64,000 nucleotides of DNA, from contig JBFLZW010000022.1 in assembly GCA_040755755.1 (NCBI GenBank), forward strand, positions 175,654 through 239,653, in the 5' to 3' direction. The notes beneath the pieces were generated by a model. The model was not told the origin of the DNA. It saw only the letters and a program-made list of their open reading frames with translations, and did no database searches. The position numbers were made by a program, and so were the translations under genes. Numbering within the stretch: the stretch's first letter is position 1; the number at the start of each line of letters is the position of its first letter. Origin of the DNA: a bacterium (GTDB lineage: Bacteria > SZUA-182 > DTGQ01). Positions 1-8,161 of this stretch are shown one piece after another.

Positions 1-352
1 TGAATTCCCACTCGCCATGCTCTGACAGTTCCTCGGTCTCAAGACCATGCAGTATCACGCCATCCTGAATATTGGCCGCCTCACCCACAAAGATGGGCTG
101 GCCTTCATCACCCCGCACCGATGCGGCGGGAGAGATCATGATATGACCCTCCAGGGTAACATTGCCTATTACCGAGGCCAGAGGGTGAACAAAGGTTGTC
201 CCGGCAATGTGTGGAGAGGAAACCTTCCGGCTGAAATCCGTGGATACGCTGGAGGCAATATGGTCCATGCCGGCGAAGGCTGTGCCTGCCAGCAGGGCGG
301 TGGCTATTACCAGATGCAAGATAAAATGCTGCCATGTTCTTCGCTGAATCAT
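1..352 (-). CDS. Exported gamma-class carbonic anhydrase, partial (3' end off the left edge)
   Basis: This gene starts at ATG 352 on the minus strand and runs off the window, so only the first 117 codons are visible. An AAGGAG Shine-Dalgarno lies 6 nt before the start. Residues 1-28 are a signal peptide ending in a TAFA-type cleavage site. The rest matches the left-handed beta-helix of gamma carbonic anhydrases (Cam): the segment SVRGDEGQPIF carries the equivalents of Arg59, Asp61 and Glu62 of Methanosarcina Cam, NIQDG matches Gln75/Asp76, and VILHGLE gives the first zinc-ligand His and the Glu84 equivalent (numbering recalled, not computed). Cam interconverts CO2 and bicarbonate. Export would place it in the periplasm, as in the archaeal prototype. 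The other two His ligands lie outside the window, so activity cannot be fully checked. Confidence 0.85.
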   Translation of the reverse strand, partial: MIQRRTWQHFILHLVIATALLAGTAFAGMDHIASSVSTDFSRKVSSPHIAGTTFVHPLASVIGNVTLEGHIMISPAASVRGDEGQPIFVGEAANIQDGVILHGLETEELSEHGEWEF

Positions 353-1473
353 AACTACTCCTTGTACATCCCTGTAGTTGTTAACGGAAAAATTGATAAC
401 TACGCATTGAGGCAGAAAAATTTCACGGTTTGGAGAGACTGGTCGATGAGTTTCAGACCAAAAAAGAATCTGCCGCCATCAGCTTCGGTACGATGGTACT
501 CTTTTTGTAAGGACAATGTGTGGAGATCAACGGGGAATAACTCCAGGAAATAAGGCCGGGAAAAATAATCGCTGCCGGGGAAAAATGGTCAATCACTGGA
601 CGAGTGAATACAAGGGCCTGTCATGCACCACCAACCTCTCTTGGTTAATTCTTACAAACAATGCTCGATCTTGCAATCACCTCCTTTGGATGAATGAATT
701 CGAGGCCCCCCCGATTCCCTTCCATAAGAGAATGCCTTCACAAGCGAGAAATCATAACTATAAATGGCTTAGGCTGAGAACTGAACTTTTCCTGAGGAGT
801 CAGGAGTCAGAATTCAGAATTCAGAATAAGCAAGCGTCTTCTCCTGACTTTCTGATCCCCGCTTAAAACCTGCGGGGACAGGCTTTTTGGATTCTGACTC
901 CTGAATCATTGGTATTGTTATGGTTCAGGCTGAAAACAGCCATACTTACAGGGAAGCAGGGGATTTCAGATGGCGGAGGTCTTACCTGTCGTGCCAGTTT
1001 CAAGGCCGCAAGTGACAGCCTGCTGCACTCACCAGGAGAATTGAATCTGCACAACGAGAGAGATATGGCAGCAATCACTCGGAAAATAGTCACATCAGTA
1101 TTAACTTACTCAAACAGCGGGGAGAACTATCTTATCCCGCTTGTTTTCATCTCCTCCTGCCTTAGCTAAGGTATTAATTTTGTTCAGACATAGCCTTTCC
1201 CTTCCTTCCCTGTAATTACTATACTTTATTTTTCAGCAAAAAGTCAAAGGTTTTCGATTATCTCCAGATATCTGTTACCATAAATTACCTTGAGGATCGC
1301 AGATCAGAGGGCGCATCTCATGGAGAAATGGTGGTTGCGGACAAGAGAAAAGATACCGATTTACCCTGACCTCACCATCTCCTCTTGACTGAACAGCATT
1401 GCCCCTTGAGGTGGAGGAGGATAGGAGAGGCTCATATACAAGATGGGGAGCATCTGGCAGAAAAACAATGTGG
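353..1473. other. Long intergenic region without a convincing gene
   Basis: About 1.1 kb separates the divergent carbonic anhydrase and rimO genes. Short open frames occur on both strands but none has a recognisable family, a ribosome binding site or biased codon use. The one clear structure is the heptad inverted repeat near 790-907. The rest looks like degraded or non-coding sequence. Confidence 0.5.
790..907. repeat. Heptad inverted-repeat element, copy 1
   Basis: The left arm (about 794-827) is built from TCAGGAG and TCAGAAT units and ends in TCAGAATAA. The right arm (about 889-906) is the reverse complement, ATTCTGACTCCTGAAT. The core includes a small GC hairpin (CCCCGC...GCGGGG). The same architecture recurs at 17215, 33222 and 44487, so this is a dispersed intergenic family. 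Confidence 0.7.
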
Positions 1474-1501
1474 TTGATTATGGAAGGATTTATGATATAA
1501 T
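1474..1501 (+). promoter_or_regulatory. Sigma-70-type promoter of rimO
   Basis: TTGATT (1474-1479) and a perfect TATAAT (1496-1501) are separated by 16 nt. Transcription would begin near 1508, giving a leader of about 65 nt before the rimO start. Confidence 0.6.
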
Positions 1502-1573
1502 TTGCTCGTAATTTGAAATTGCCTTCAGCAGTAAGGCTCTCGCACAGAAGGATACAGAGAAGGATTGTTTTTC

Positions 1574-3010
1574 TTGAAATCTGAAAACTCTCCAAAGGTA
1601 GCTCTGATCAGTCTTGGGTGTCCGAAAAATCTGGTGGATTCCGAGATTGCATTAGGCCAGCTTCAGCAGGCTGGCTTTACCATCACCTTCGATGAAAATG
1701 AAGCTGAGGTTGTAGTTATCAATACCTGTAGTTTTATCGAGGATGCCAAACAGGAGTCCATAGACACCATTCTTGAAGTGGCTGAAGGGAAAGATACCGG
1801 CAGTCTCAAGCAACTGGTGGTCATGGGATGTCTGGCCCAGGATTTTGGTGAAGAGCTTCGCCGCCAGATCCCGGAAATCGACCTTGTCATCGGCACCGGC
1901 ATGATTTCCCGAATCGGTGAGATCTGCCGGGAATCCATAACTGGAAAATCTGACCGGTCATCTGTCTGGATCGAGGAGCCGGACTTCCTCTATACCGAGC
2001 ACATGCCCCGGATCCGGGCAACCCTTCCCCATGCCGCTTATGTAAAGATAGCCGAAGGATGCAGCAACTGCTGCTCCTACTGCCTCATTCCCCGGCTGCG
2101 GGGAAAACTTCGAAGCCGTCCGGCAGACTCCATCGTGGCCGAGAGCCGCGCTCTGGTCCGGCAGGGGGTCCGGGAAATAAACCTCATCGCGCAGGACACT
2201 ACCGCCTACGGACGGGATCTTCCTTCCGGGCAGGACAAACTGGTTCCGCTGCTCAGGAGGCTGGCCGGGCTGGAAGGCATCCACTGGATCCGGCTGCTCT
2301 ACACCTACCCGGATTCCATCAGCCGGGAGCTTCTGGAATGTATGGCTGAAGAGCCCAGGATCTGCAATTATCTCGACATTCCCATTCAGCACATCAATGA
2401 CGGCATCCTTCAGGCTATGAACCGCAGAAGCAGCAGATCCGGCATTGAAAACACCCTTGGTCTTATCCGGGAAATCCTTCCTGATGCCATCTTGAGGACC
2501 TCGTTGATGGTCGGCTTTCCCGGAGAGGGGAAAAAGCAGTTCGAGGAGTTGCGAGACTTTGCCGCTGCCGCCCGGTTTGACCGCCTGGGGGTTTTTGCCT
2601 TTTCCCCGCAGGAAGGAACGCCTGCCGCCAGGATGAAGGACCAGGTCTCCCGGAAGATCAAAGAGCAGAGACGAAATGAAATCCTGCGCCTCCAGGCCGA
2701 AATTTCCCGGCAGAAGAATCAGCAGCTCGTCGGAACTGTTCAGGAGGTCATCATCGATTGTGCCGGAGCGGGAGAAGATAACGCCGCTGACCCTGCGGTC
2801 GATGACAGGACTGCCGGTGACGGGGTTGCCGGTGACAGAGCTCCTGCTGACAATACCTTCGCCATTGGCAGGACCTTCGGCCATGCCCCGGACATCGATG
2901 GAGCAGTGTACCTTATGCCGGGAGATATCCCCTGCGCTGCCGGAGAGATCCATCCGGTCAGAATTATCCGGGCCACGGATTATGACCTGTTTGCAGAAAT
3001 TTTGAAGTAG
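1574..3010 (+). CDS. rimO: Ribosomal protein S12 methylthiotransferase RimO
   Basis: RimO is a radical-SAM enzyme that adds a methylthio group to an Asp of ribosomal protein S12. The N-terminal UPF0004 domain has Cys at about residues 16 (SLGCPKN), 52 (NTCSF) and 86 (VMGC), which hold the auxiliary cluster. The radical-SAM motif near residue 160 is CSNCCSYC: it fits C-x3-C-x2-C with one extra Cys inside the spacer. The C-terminal TRAM-like domain ends in DYDLFAEI. The protein (478 aa) is longer than usual because of an Ala/Asp/Gly-rich insertion in the TRAM region (about residues 395-425). The frame opens at TTG 1565, but TTG 1574 has the better spacing to GAGAAGGA, so it was chosen. A promoter lies upstream; the next gene follows after 60 nt. 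Confidence 0.92.
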   Translation: MKSENSPKVALISLGCPKNLVDSEIALGQLQQAGFTITFDENEAEVVVINTCSFIEDAKQESIDTILEVAEGKDTGSLKQLVVMGCLAQDFGEELRRQIPEIDLVIGTGMISRIGEICRESITGKSDRSSVWIEEPDFLYTEHMPRIRATLPHAAYVKIAEGCSNCCSYCLIPRLRGKLRSRPADSIVAESRALVRQGVREINLIAQDTTAYGRDLPSGQDKLVPLLRRLAGLEGIHWIRLLYTYPDSISRELLECMAEEPRICNYLDIPIQHINDGILQAMNRRSSRSGIENTLGLIREILPDAILRTSLMVGFPGEGKKQFEELRDFAAAARFDRLGVFAFSPQEGTPAARMKDQVSRKIKEQRRNEILRLQAEISRQKNQQLVGTVQEVIIDCAGAGEDNAADPAVDDRTAGDGVAGDRAPADNTFAIGRTFGHAPDIDGAVYLMPGDIPCAAGEIHPVRIIRATDYDLFAEILK

Positions 3011-3070
3011 CGGAGCGGTTAGTTAATGATATACTTTTATTTCTCCTGAATTCTCATGTGAGGTGATCCT

Positions 3071-4666
3071 ATGGAAAATAACTGGCAAAACAAGGCCGTT
3101 TGCCTTCCGGTTTTTTGCCTGACGGTTTTTCTGCTTTCTCTCATTTTTCATGTCTGGACCGAAGGCCCTGCCTTCAGTCAGCAGGACAGCGATGTGCATA
3201 AAGGTGATATTTCCATCGCCCTTTTTGGTGCCGAAGGCTGTGATGTCTGCCAGGAGATTAAAGAGCACTTTCTTCCCGGTATTCAGGCCCGGTATCCTCA
3301 GCTCAAAGTTCACTATTTCAATATCGATGATCTCAAGAACTATCAGCTCCTGGTTCAACTGGAAAAAAAGTACAACCGCCAGACTTTTGAATCTCCCGTA
3401 TTCGTCATTGGAGACAAAATCCTGGAAGGCCGGGAGGAAATTGAGCAGCACCTCGAAGAATACATCAGGTTTTATGCCGGACAAGGGGGGTGCCGCCTGC
3501 CGGAGTTTGAAAAGCCAACGCCTGGCGGTTCGCAGGCAGAGCAGGCTGCATCTGCCCCCAATAATACAGCAGCCCCTCCCATCCACCTGGCCTTATTTAC
3601 CAAGCCGGGCTGCCAGAAATGTGACCGGACCCAGGCCAGTCTGAAGCTTCTGAAAAGCAGGTACCCGAACCTGATGGTGAAGCAATTCGATGTTACCCGG
3701 CCCGAAAATATCATGGCCCAGGAGGCCATGGCCGAGCAGGCCGGTATTCCGGAGAATCAGGCCCTTTTAGCTCCCATGGTCATGATAGGCCAGGATTTTC
3801 TGGCCAAGAACATGCTGACCTTCGGAAACATGGAATTGCTCATCAAGAAATATCAGGCCACAGGGAGCGCCTGTATTTGGGAAAAAATCAATGTTCAGCA
3901 GGATTCCTCAAAATTTTACCATAAAATTGCCGACCGGTTCCAGAAACTGGGACCTTTGGCTGTTCTCGGCAGCGGCCTCCTGGATGGGGTCAACCCCTGT
4001 GCGTTTGCCACGATCATCTTTCTGATTTCCTGGCTGGCTTTCATCGGCAAGAAAGATAAAGAACTGCTCTGGGTGGGAAGCTCATTCACTTTGGCCGTGT
4101 TCCTGACCTACCTGCTCATCGGACTGGGCATGCTGCAAGCCCTGAAAAAACTGAGCGCGGTGAAAGGCGTGCGCTTCGTAGTCTTTCTGGCCATGGCCCT
4201 GGTCACCTTTATTTTCGGCATCCTGAGTATCAGTGATTACATCAAGGTCCGGCAGGGGAAAACCCGGGATGTGGCTCTGCAATTGCCAAAGCGTATCAAG
4301 ATGCTGATACATAAGGTAATCAAGGAGAAAACCAATGTCAAAGGGATCGCCGCGGCTGCCTTCGTCATGGGAGTAACCGTATCCCTGCTCGAACTGGCCT
4401 GCACCGGCCAGGTATACCTGCCGACCATTATCGCCGTCACCGGCATTCCAAGCCTCAAACTGCACGCCACCCTCTATCTGATTCTCTATAATCTCGCCTT
4501 CGTTTTGCCGCTGGTAGTCGTGTTTCTGATTACCTACAAAGGAACATCTTCCAAGCAACTGGCCGGAATCATGGAACGGCACCTGGCAACGACCAAGCTC
4601 CTCACTGCGGTGTTTTTCTTCCTCATGACAGCAGTCCTGGTGGCCAGTCTCTATCTGCGGCTGTAG
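3071..4666 (+). CDS. Double thioredoxin-like domain fused to a DsbD/CcdA-type membrane domain
   Basis: The 531-aa protein has an N-terminal membrane anchor or signal (residues 9-29), then two thioredoxin/glutaredoxin-like domains with redox motifs CDVC (57-60) and CQKC (181-184), an Ala/Pro linker between them (about 149-170), and a six-helix membrane domain from about residue 295. That domain has the family marks DGVNPCAF and LELACTGQ, whose cysteines shuttle electrons across the membrane in CcdA and DsbD. The inferred role is moving reducing equivalents from the cytoplasm to periplasmic thiols, for example for cytochrome c maturation, which would suit the multiheme cytochromes at 45-47 kb. 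Two thioredoxin modules ahead of the membrane domain is an unusual order: DsbD carries one at each end. An RBS (GAGGTGAT) precedes ATG 3071. The gene ends 17 nt from the convergent neighbour. Confidence 0.82.
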   Translation: MENNWQNKAVCLPVFCLTVFLLSLIFHVWTEGPAFSQQDSDVHKGDISIALFGAEGCDVCQEIKEHFLPGIQARYPQLKVHYFNIDDLKNYQLLVQLEKKYNRQTFESPVFVIGDKILEGREEIEQHLEEYIRFYAGQGGCRLPEFEKPTPGGSQAEQAASAPNNTAAPPIHLALFTKPGCQKCDRTQASLKLLKSRYPNLMVKQFDVTRPENIMAQEAMAEQAGIPENQALLAPMVMIGQDFLAKNMLTFGNMELLIKKYQATGSACIWEKINVQQDSSKFYHKIADRFQKLGPLAVLGSGLLDGVNPCAFATIIFLISWLAFIGKKDKELLWVGSSFTLAVFLTYLLIGLGMLQALKKLSAVKGVRFVVFLAMALVTFIFGILSISDYIKVRQGKTRDVALQLPKRIKMLIHKVIKEKTNVKGIAAAAFVMGVTVSLLELACTGQVYLPTIIAVTGIPSLKLHATLYLILYNLAFVLPLVVVFLITYKGTSSKQLAGIMERHLATTKLLTAVFFFLMTAVLVASLYLRL

Positions 4667-4683
4667 GCTTTGGCAGCCTTAAA

Positions 4684-5322
4684 TCATTTACCCGCGACAC
4701 CCGCCTTTTCCGTTGTGTAAAAGGCGTCCGGCTCGATGCATTTGACGAGGGCCACGATGCGTTTCAAGTCGCTCTTTCTGCACATAACGTACAATTCCGT
4801 GACCGGCCCGGATGCTCCTTCCCCCTGAAAGGTGGTCACTGCATGTCCCAGCCCTCTGATTTGCTCGGCCATCTCCCTGCTTCTTTGGGGACTGATAATC
4901 CGCAGCACAATGTGACCGAACGAAACCCGATCCTCAAGCAGGATACCGACGGCATTACCCGTCGAGAAGCCGAGGGCATAGAAAACTCCGAGGATCGGTT
5001 TCTCCTTTACCCTGTCCATGACAGAAGCTATGACCGCCAGCCAGACACTGACTTCCACAAAACCCAGAAGAAATGCAGTCTCGACCCTTCCCTGGACAAT
5101 GCTGATTGTCCTCACCGTTCCCAGGGAAACATCGACAATTCTGGCCAGAAAGATCAAAATTCCAGTAAGCAGCGTGCCTATGCCCATACCAGTGTATATA
5201 ACATAGTTGGATGAGATAGGGAAGCCCGAATTTGATTTTTCCTGCGAGAAGATACCAATCCACGCTTCTCTATCGAATTTCCATATAGACTCCTGGATGA
5301 TAATCGGATACAGTATGGACAT
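4684..5322 (-). CDS. DUF2179/UPF0316 family membrane protein
   Basis: Two to three hydrophobic helices (about residues 46-120) contain the family segment ARIVDVSLGTVRTI. They are followed by a soluble C-terminal DUF2179 domain (about 135-205) with GHAVTTFQGEG, a stretch typical of the YitT/UPF0316 families that may bind a nucleotide; the function is unknown. The N-terminus is uncertain: ATG 5322 has no clear ribosome site, and ATG 5187 (MGIGTLLTG) would start directly before the first helix, as in most relatives. The gene is convergent with the thioredoxin-CcdA gene and divergent from recD. Confidence 0.75.
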   Translation of the reverse strand: MSILYPIIIQESIWKFDREAWIGIFSQEKSNSGFPISSNYVIYTGMGIGTLLTGILIFLARIVDVSLGTVRTISIVQGRVETAFLLGFVEVSVWLAVIASVMDRVKEKPILGVFYALGFSTGNAVGILLEDRVSFGHIVLRIISPQRSREMAEQIRGLGHAVTTFQGEGASGPVTELYVMCRKSDLKRIVALVKCIEPDAFYTTEKAGVAGK

Positions 5323-5384
5323 AAAATGGATGAGATATGGACTATCATGATTAAGGAGGTAATCCTACGAGGGGAATAAACGGA

Positions 5385-7412
5385 ATGGAGCGACTCATGA
5401 TTAATGATTGGATGGCGGTTTTTGACTATCGGGAGGGAGGCATGGACATAAGCAGGCATTTTGCCCGGTTCATGCTCAATCTGGCTGGAGAGAATTGCCC
5501 TGAGCTCTATCTGGCTGCCGGTCTGGTCAGCCGGTATACTGAAGAGGGCCATGTATGTCTTGACCTGTCCCGTGCTGCCGGGCAGCCATTGGCCGAGGTC
5601 CTTGGTGGAGTTGAATGCCGGGAGAAATGCCCGCCGTTACCCCACTGGATCAAGACATTGAGGAACACTTCCGTTGTGGGCTCACCGGGTGAATTTAAAC
5701 CCCTGATCCTGGATAATGCAGGAAGGCTCTATCTTTACCGCTACTGGGAATACGAGCGGATCGTAGCTGAAAGCCTGGCGGAGAGGGCTGCCAGATTGTG
5801 CCCTGATCTTGACGAAGCGCTCCTTGAGGATGGGCTTAACCGGCTTTTCCCCGATTCTCCAGGTTCTGCCGGAGAGTGTGAGTCCAGGAGTGAACCTAAC
5901 TGGCAGAGGATCGCTGCCCTGACCGCTGTCCGCCGGATGTTCTGCGTTATTTCGGGCGGCCCCGGAGCAGGGAAAACTTCCACGGTGGTCAAGGTTCTGG
6001 CGCTTCTTCTTGAGCAGGCCAGGGGAAAACCCCTGCGCCTTGCCCTGGCCGCGCCTACGGGCAAAGCCGCAAACAGGCTCAGGGAATCCATCCGCCAGAC
6101 CAGAGGGAAACTGGCCTGCCCGCCCGAGATCCGCAGCCTGATTCCCGATGAGGTGTCAACCATTCACCGGCTGCTGGGCATCGTTCGTACCCTGTCGTTC
6201 CTGCGCTATCATGAAAATAACCCTCTTCCCTACGATGTGGTGGTCGTGGATGAAGCCTCGATGATTGATCTTCCTCTCATGGCCAGACTGGTGCGGGCCG
6301 TCTCGCCGAAATCCCGCCTGATCATCCTTGGGGACAAGGACCAGTTGGCCTCGGTGGAAGCTGGAACCGTTCTGAGTGATATCTGCGGCCTCGGCCCGGG
6401 CTGGTATTCATCCCGGATACTTGCGCAGCATCCACAACAGCCACAGCAGCCGTCCGCCGGTGAGCTGCCCTCAGCCGGGGGGCTGCCGCCGCTGCCAGCC
6501 ATGACTGCCGGTCGAGAGGCAGCCGTGAGCGCAGGTACAGAACAGGCCACAGCTCCCGGCAGGGAGCCTGCCACAACCACTGGCCAGGCTGCTGTGCAGG
6601 GCAAGGAAGTCAGCGGCAAGGGAGGACTTCGGGACTCACTGGTCATCCTGGGCAAAAGCTACCGATTTGGTTCGGACAGCGGCATCGGGCTGCTCAGCCG
6701 CTCGATCAACGCAGGAGAAGGAGAGCGGGCGCTCAGCCTTCTCAAAGGGCTCAGCCGCGCTGGATACCGCGATATTTCCTGGCGGCGCTCTCCGCCTCCG
6801 GGAGCGATGGCTAAAGCCATTGCCGAGCGGGTCATTCAAGAGTATGCCGCTTATCTCACCGTGGATGACCCCGATGAGGCTTTCCGGCGCTTTAGCCGTT
6901 TTCGCCTCCTGTGCGCCGTGCGCCAGGGAGCCTATGGTGCCAACCAGGTGAACGCCTTGATCGAGGATGAGCTCCAGCGGGCCGGTCTGATCAATGCCAG
7001 AGGCCGCCGGTACCGGGGACAGCCGGTCATGATCACCTGCAATGACTACCAGCTTGGGCTCTTTAACGGCGATGTCGGTCTTATCCTGCCTGACCCGGCT
7101 TCAAACGGGGCCCTGGCTGCCTACTTTCCCACCTCCGACGGGGCCATGCGAAAGATCCCTCCCGGCAGGCTTCCCGGACATGAGGCCGTGTATGCCATGA
7201 CCGTTCATAAAAGCCAGGGATCGGAATTTGACCGCGTGCTTCTCCTCCTGCCCGATACCGATGCCAGAATCCTCACCCGCGAGCTTATCTATACCAGCAT
7301 CACCAGGGCCAGAAATTATGTCGAGGTGTGGGGCAGGGAAGAGGTATTCCTGAATGCTGTTTCACGGCGTATCCAGCGGCAATCGGGATTGCAGGACGCG
7401 CTGTGGGGATGA
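5385..7412 (+). CDS. recD: Exodeoxyribonuclease V alpha subunit RecD
   Basis: RecD is the 5'-3' superfamily-1 helicase of RecBCD, used in double-strand-break repair. The N-terminal RecD domain is recognisable (ARFMLNLAG, GHVCLDLSRAAG, RLYLYRYWEYE). Helicase motifs follow: Walker A GGPGAGKTS near residue 191, APTGKAA, VVVDEASMIDL, LGDKDQLASVEAG, and the C-terminal MTVHKSQGSEFD and YTSITRAR. Between motifs III and IV a low-complexity stretch rich in Pro, Gln, Ala and Gly (about residues 346-410) is an insertion relative to typical RecD. The start has GAGGGG 9 nt upstream. No recB or recC is adjacent in the window; the neighbours run the opposite way or are unrelated. RecD2 is less likely, because the N-terminal domain is of the RecBCD type. 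Confidence 0.88.
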   Translation: MERLMINDWMAVFDYREGGMDISRHFARFMLNLAGENCPELYLAAGLVSRYTEEGHVCLDLSRAAGQPLAEVLGGVECREKCPPLPHWIKTLRNTSVVGSPGEFKPLILDNAGRLYLYRYWEYERIVAESLAERAARLCPDLDEALLEDGLNRLFPDSPGSAGECESRSEPNWQRIAALTAVRRMFCVISGGPGAGKTSTVVKVLALLLEQARGKPLRLALAAPTGKAANRLRESIRQTRGKLACPPEIRSLIPDEVSTIHRLLGIVRTLSFLRYHENNPLPYDVVVVDEASMIDLPLMARLVRAVSPKSRLIILGDKDQLASVEAGTVLSDICGLGPGWYSSRILAQHPQQPQQPSAGELPSAGGLPPLPAMTAGREAAVSAGTEQATAPGREPATTTGQAAVQGKEVSGKGGLRDSLVILGKSYRFGSDSGIGLLSRSINAGEGERALSLLKGLSRAGYRDISWRRSPPPGAMAKAIAERVIQEYAAYLTVDDPDEAFRRFSRFRLLCAVRQGAYGANQVNALIEDELQRAGLINARGRRYRGQPVMITCNDYQLGLFNGDVGLILPDPASNGALAAYFPTSDGAMRKIPPGRLPGHEAVYAMTVHKSQGSEFDRVLLLLPDTDARILTRELIYTSITRARNYVEVWGREEVFLNAVSRRIQRQSGLQDALWG

Positions 7413-7468
7413 TGTCCCTCCCGGATGCAGCAATAACCAGTATGCAATGATCACTGGACCATGCGCGG

Positions 7469-7606
7469 TTATTTATTCCTCACTTGCTCCTGATTTACAC
7501 TTCCCTGTCCTTTATCTCCTCGATTTTGGTCTCCACCGGCAAAGGCAGGAGCTGTTATCGCGCCTGACAATATCACAACCAGCAAAATCAAAGCTGCTTT
7601 TTTCAT
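7469..7606 (-). CDS. Small secreted peptide (45 aa)
   Basis: The longer open frame begins upstream, but ATG 7606 has a perfect AGGAG 8 nt away and starts a classic signal peptide (MKKAALILLVVILSG, then APAFA cleavage). The predicted mature peptide is about 22 residues, rich in Gly, Asn, Gln and charged residues (GGDQNRGDKGQG). No family is recognised. It is convergent with recD. The signal peptide plus the good ribosome site argue that it is real; the function is unknown. Confidence 0.55.
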   Translation of the reverse strand: MKKAALILLVVILSGAITAPAFAGGDQNRGDKGQGSVNQEQVRNK

Positions 7607-7655
7607 TTGGTATTTCTCCTTCTGTATCGAGAATGGATGAACGCTTGATCTCCTC

Positions 7656-7715
7656 AGTATAGTTTTGGCTTCATGGTTATAAGAATAATACCGATTCGGG
7701 GGAAATGCAAGCTTA
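7656..7715. repeat. Duplicate of the 5' end of the PIN-domain gene
   Basis: This stretch is nearly identical to 11662-11722, which covers the first codons and upstream region of the PIN gene (shared AGTATAGTTTTGGCTTCAT, then ATAATACCGAT and GAAATGCAAG). It is a remnant of a second PIN locus or of a duplication, and marks the left edge of a recombined zone. Confidence 0.7.
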
Positions 7716-7756
7716 TTTGTAACTCGACAGTGATAAGTTCTCAAAGGAAGCTGACC

Positions 7757-8023
7757 TTATACTACCCGTATGGGGGATGTGAGCAGCCGGCCGGTCTTGA
7801 TGCTGAAGGCCCGGGAGGGGCAGACGATAAGGTGGTCGTGCAGGACGATGTTGAATTCAGAGGCAAGATTGTCGATCCGCCGGGTCATTATAATGGTTCT
7901 CACTGACTTGCCAATTGAAGAGGCAACGATCTCAACACTAACCCCTTGGGCGAGCATGAGCAGGGCAATAGAGCGTACCTTAAGGCGAACGTCCTGTTGT
8001 TCATCTCGGTATCTGTTGAGCAT
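7757..8023 (-). pseudogene. Chimera: transposase-like N-terminus fused to the radC C-terminus
   Basis: The 88-aa open frame has two origins. Its first 45 residues contain a helix-turn-helix of IS630/homeodomain-like transposase type (ALLMLAQGVSVEIVASSIGK). From about position 7893 down, the sequence is nearly identical to the last 40 codons of the full radC at 12296 (RIDNLASEFNIV and FSIKTGRLLTSPIR). The junction lies just before MTRRIDN, where radC reads MTQRIDN. No complete JAB domain or transposase catalytic core is present, so it is a recombination product, not a working gene. Confidence 0.8.
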
Positions 8024-8123
8024 TTGGATTTCATCTATGTTACAATATATGCTGTGTTTCTACCAGCAGTCAAGAACTTTGTTTTTAGAGTAGCGAATTG
8101 CTTTAAGGTAAATTCCAACCTAT

Positions 8124-8140
8124 CACAGACTCTGTGATAA
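8124..8140. promoter_or_regulatory. Palindrome ahead of the ATPase-nuclease gene
   Basis: ATCACAGACTCTGTGAT is a 17-nt inverted repeat 21 nt before the next start codon. It could be an operator or a small hairpin in the leader. Confidence 0.35.
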
Positions 8141-8161
8141 CCGAAGGAGGTGTGTTGACAG

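Noticed and set aside
47-553. 168-codon plus-strand frame at the left edge
   Set aside because: Antisense to the carbonic anhydrase gene over its first half and featureless beyond it.
1958-2953. 331-codon open frame on the minus strand opposite rimO
   Set aside because: It mirrors the rimO reading frame, has no family features, and arises from the GC-rich codon pattern.
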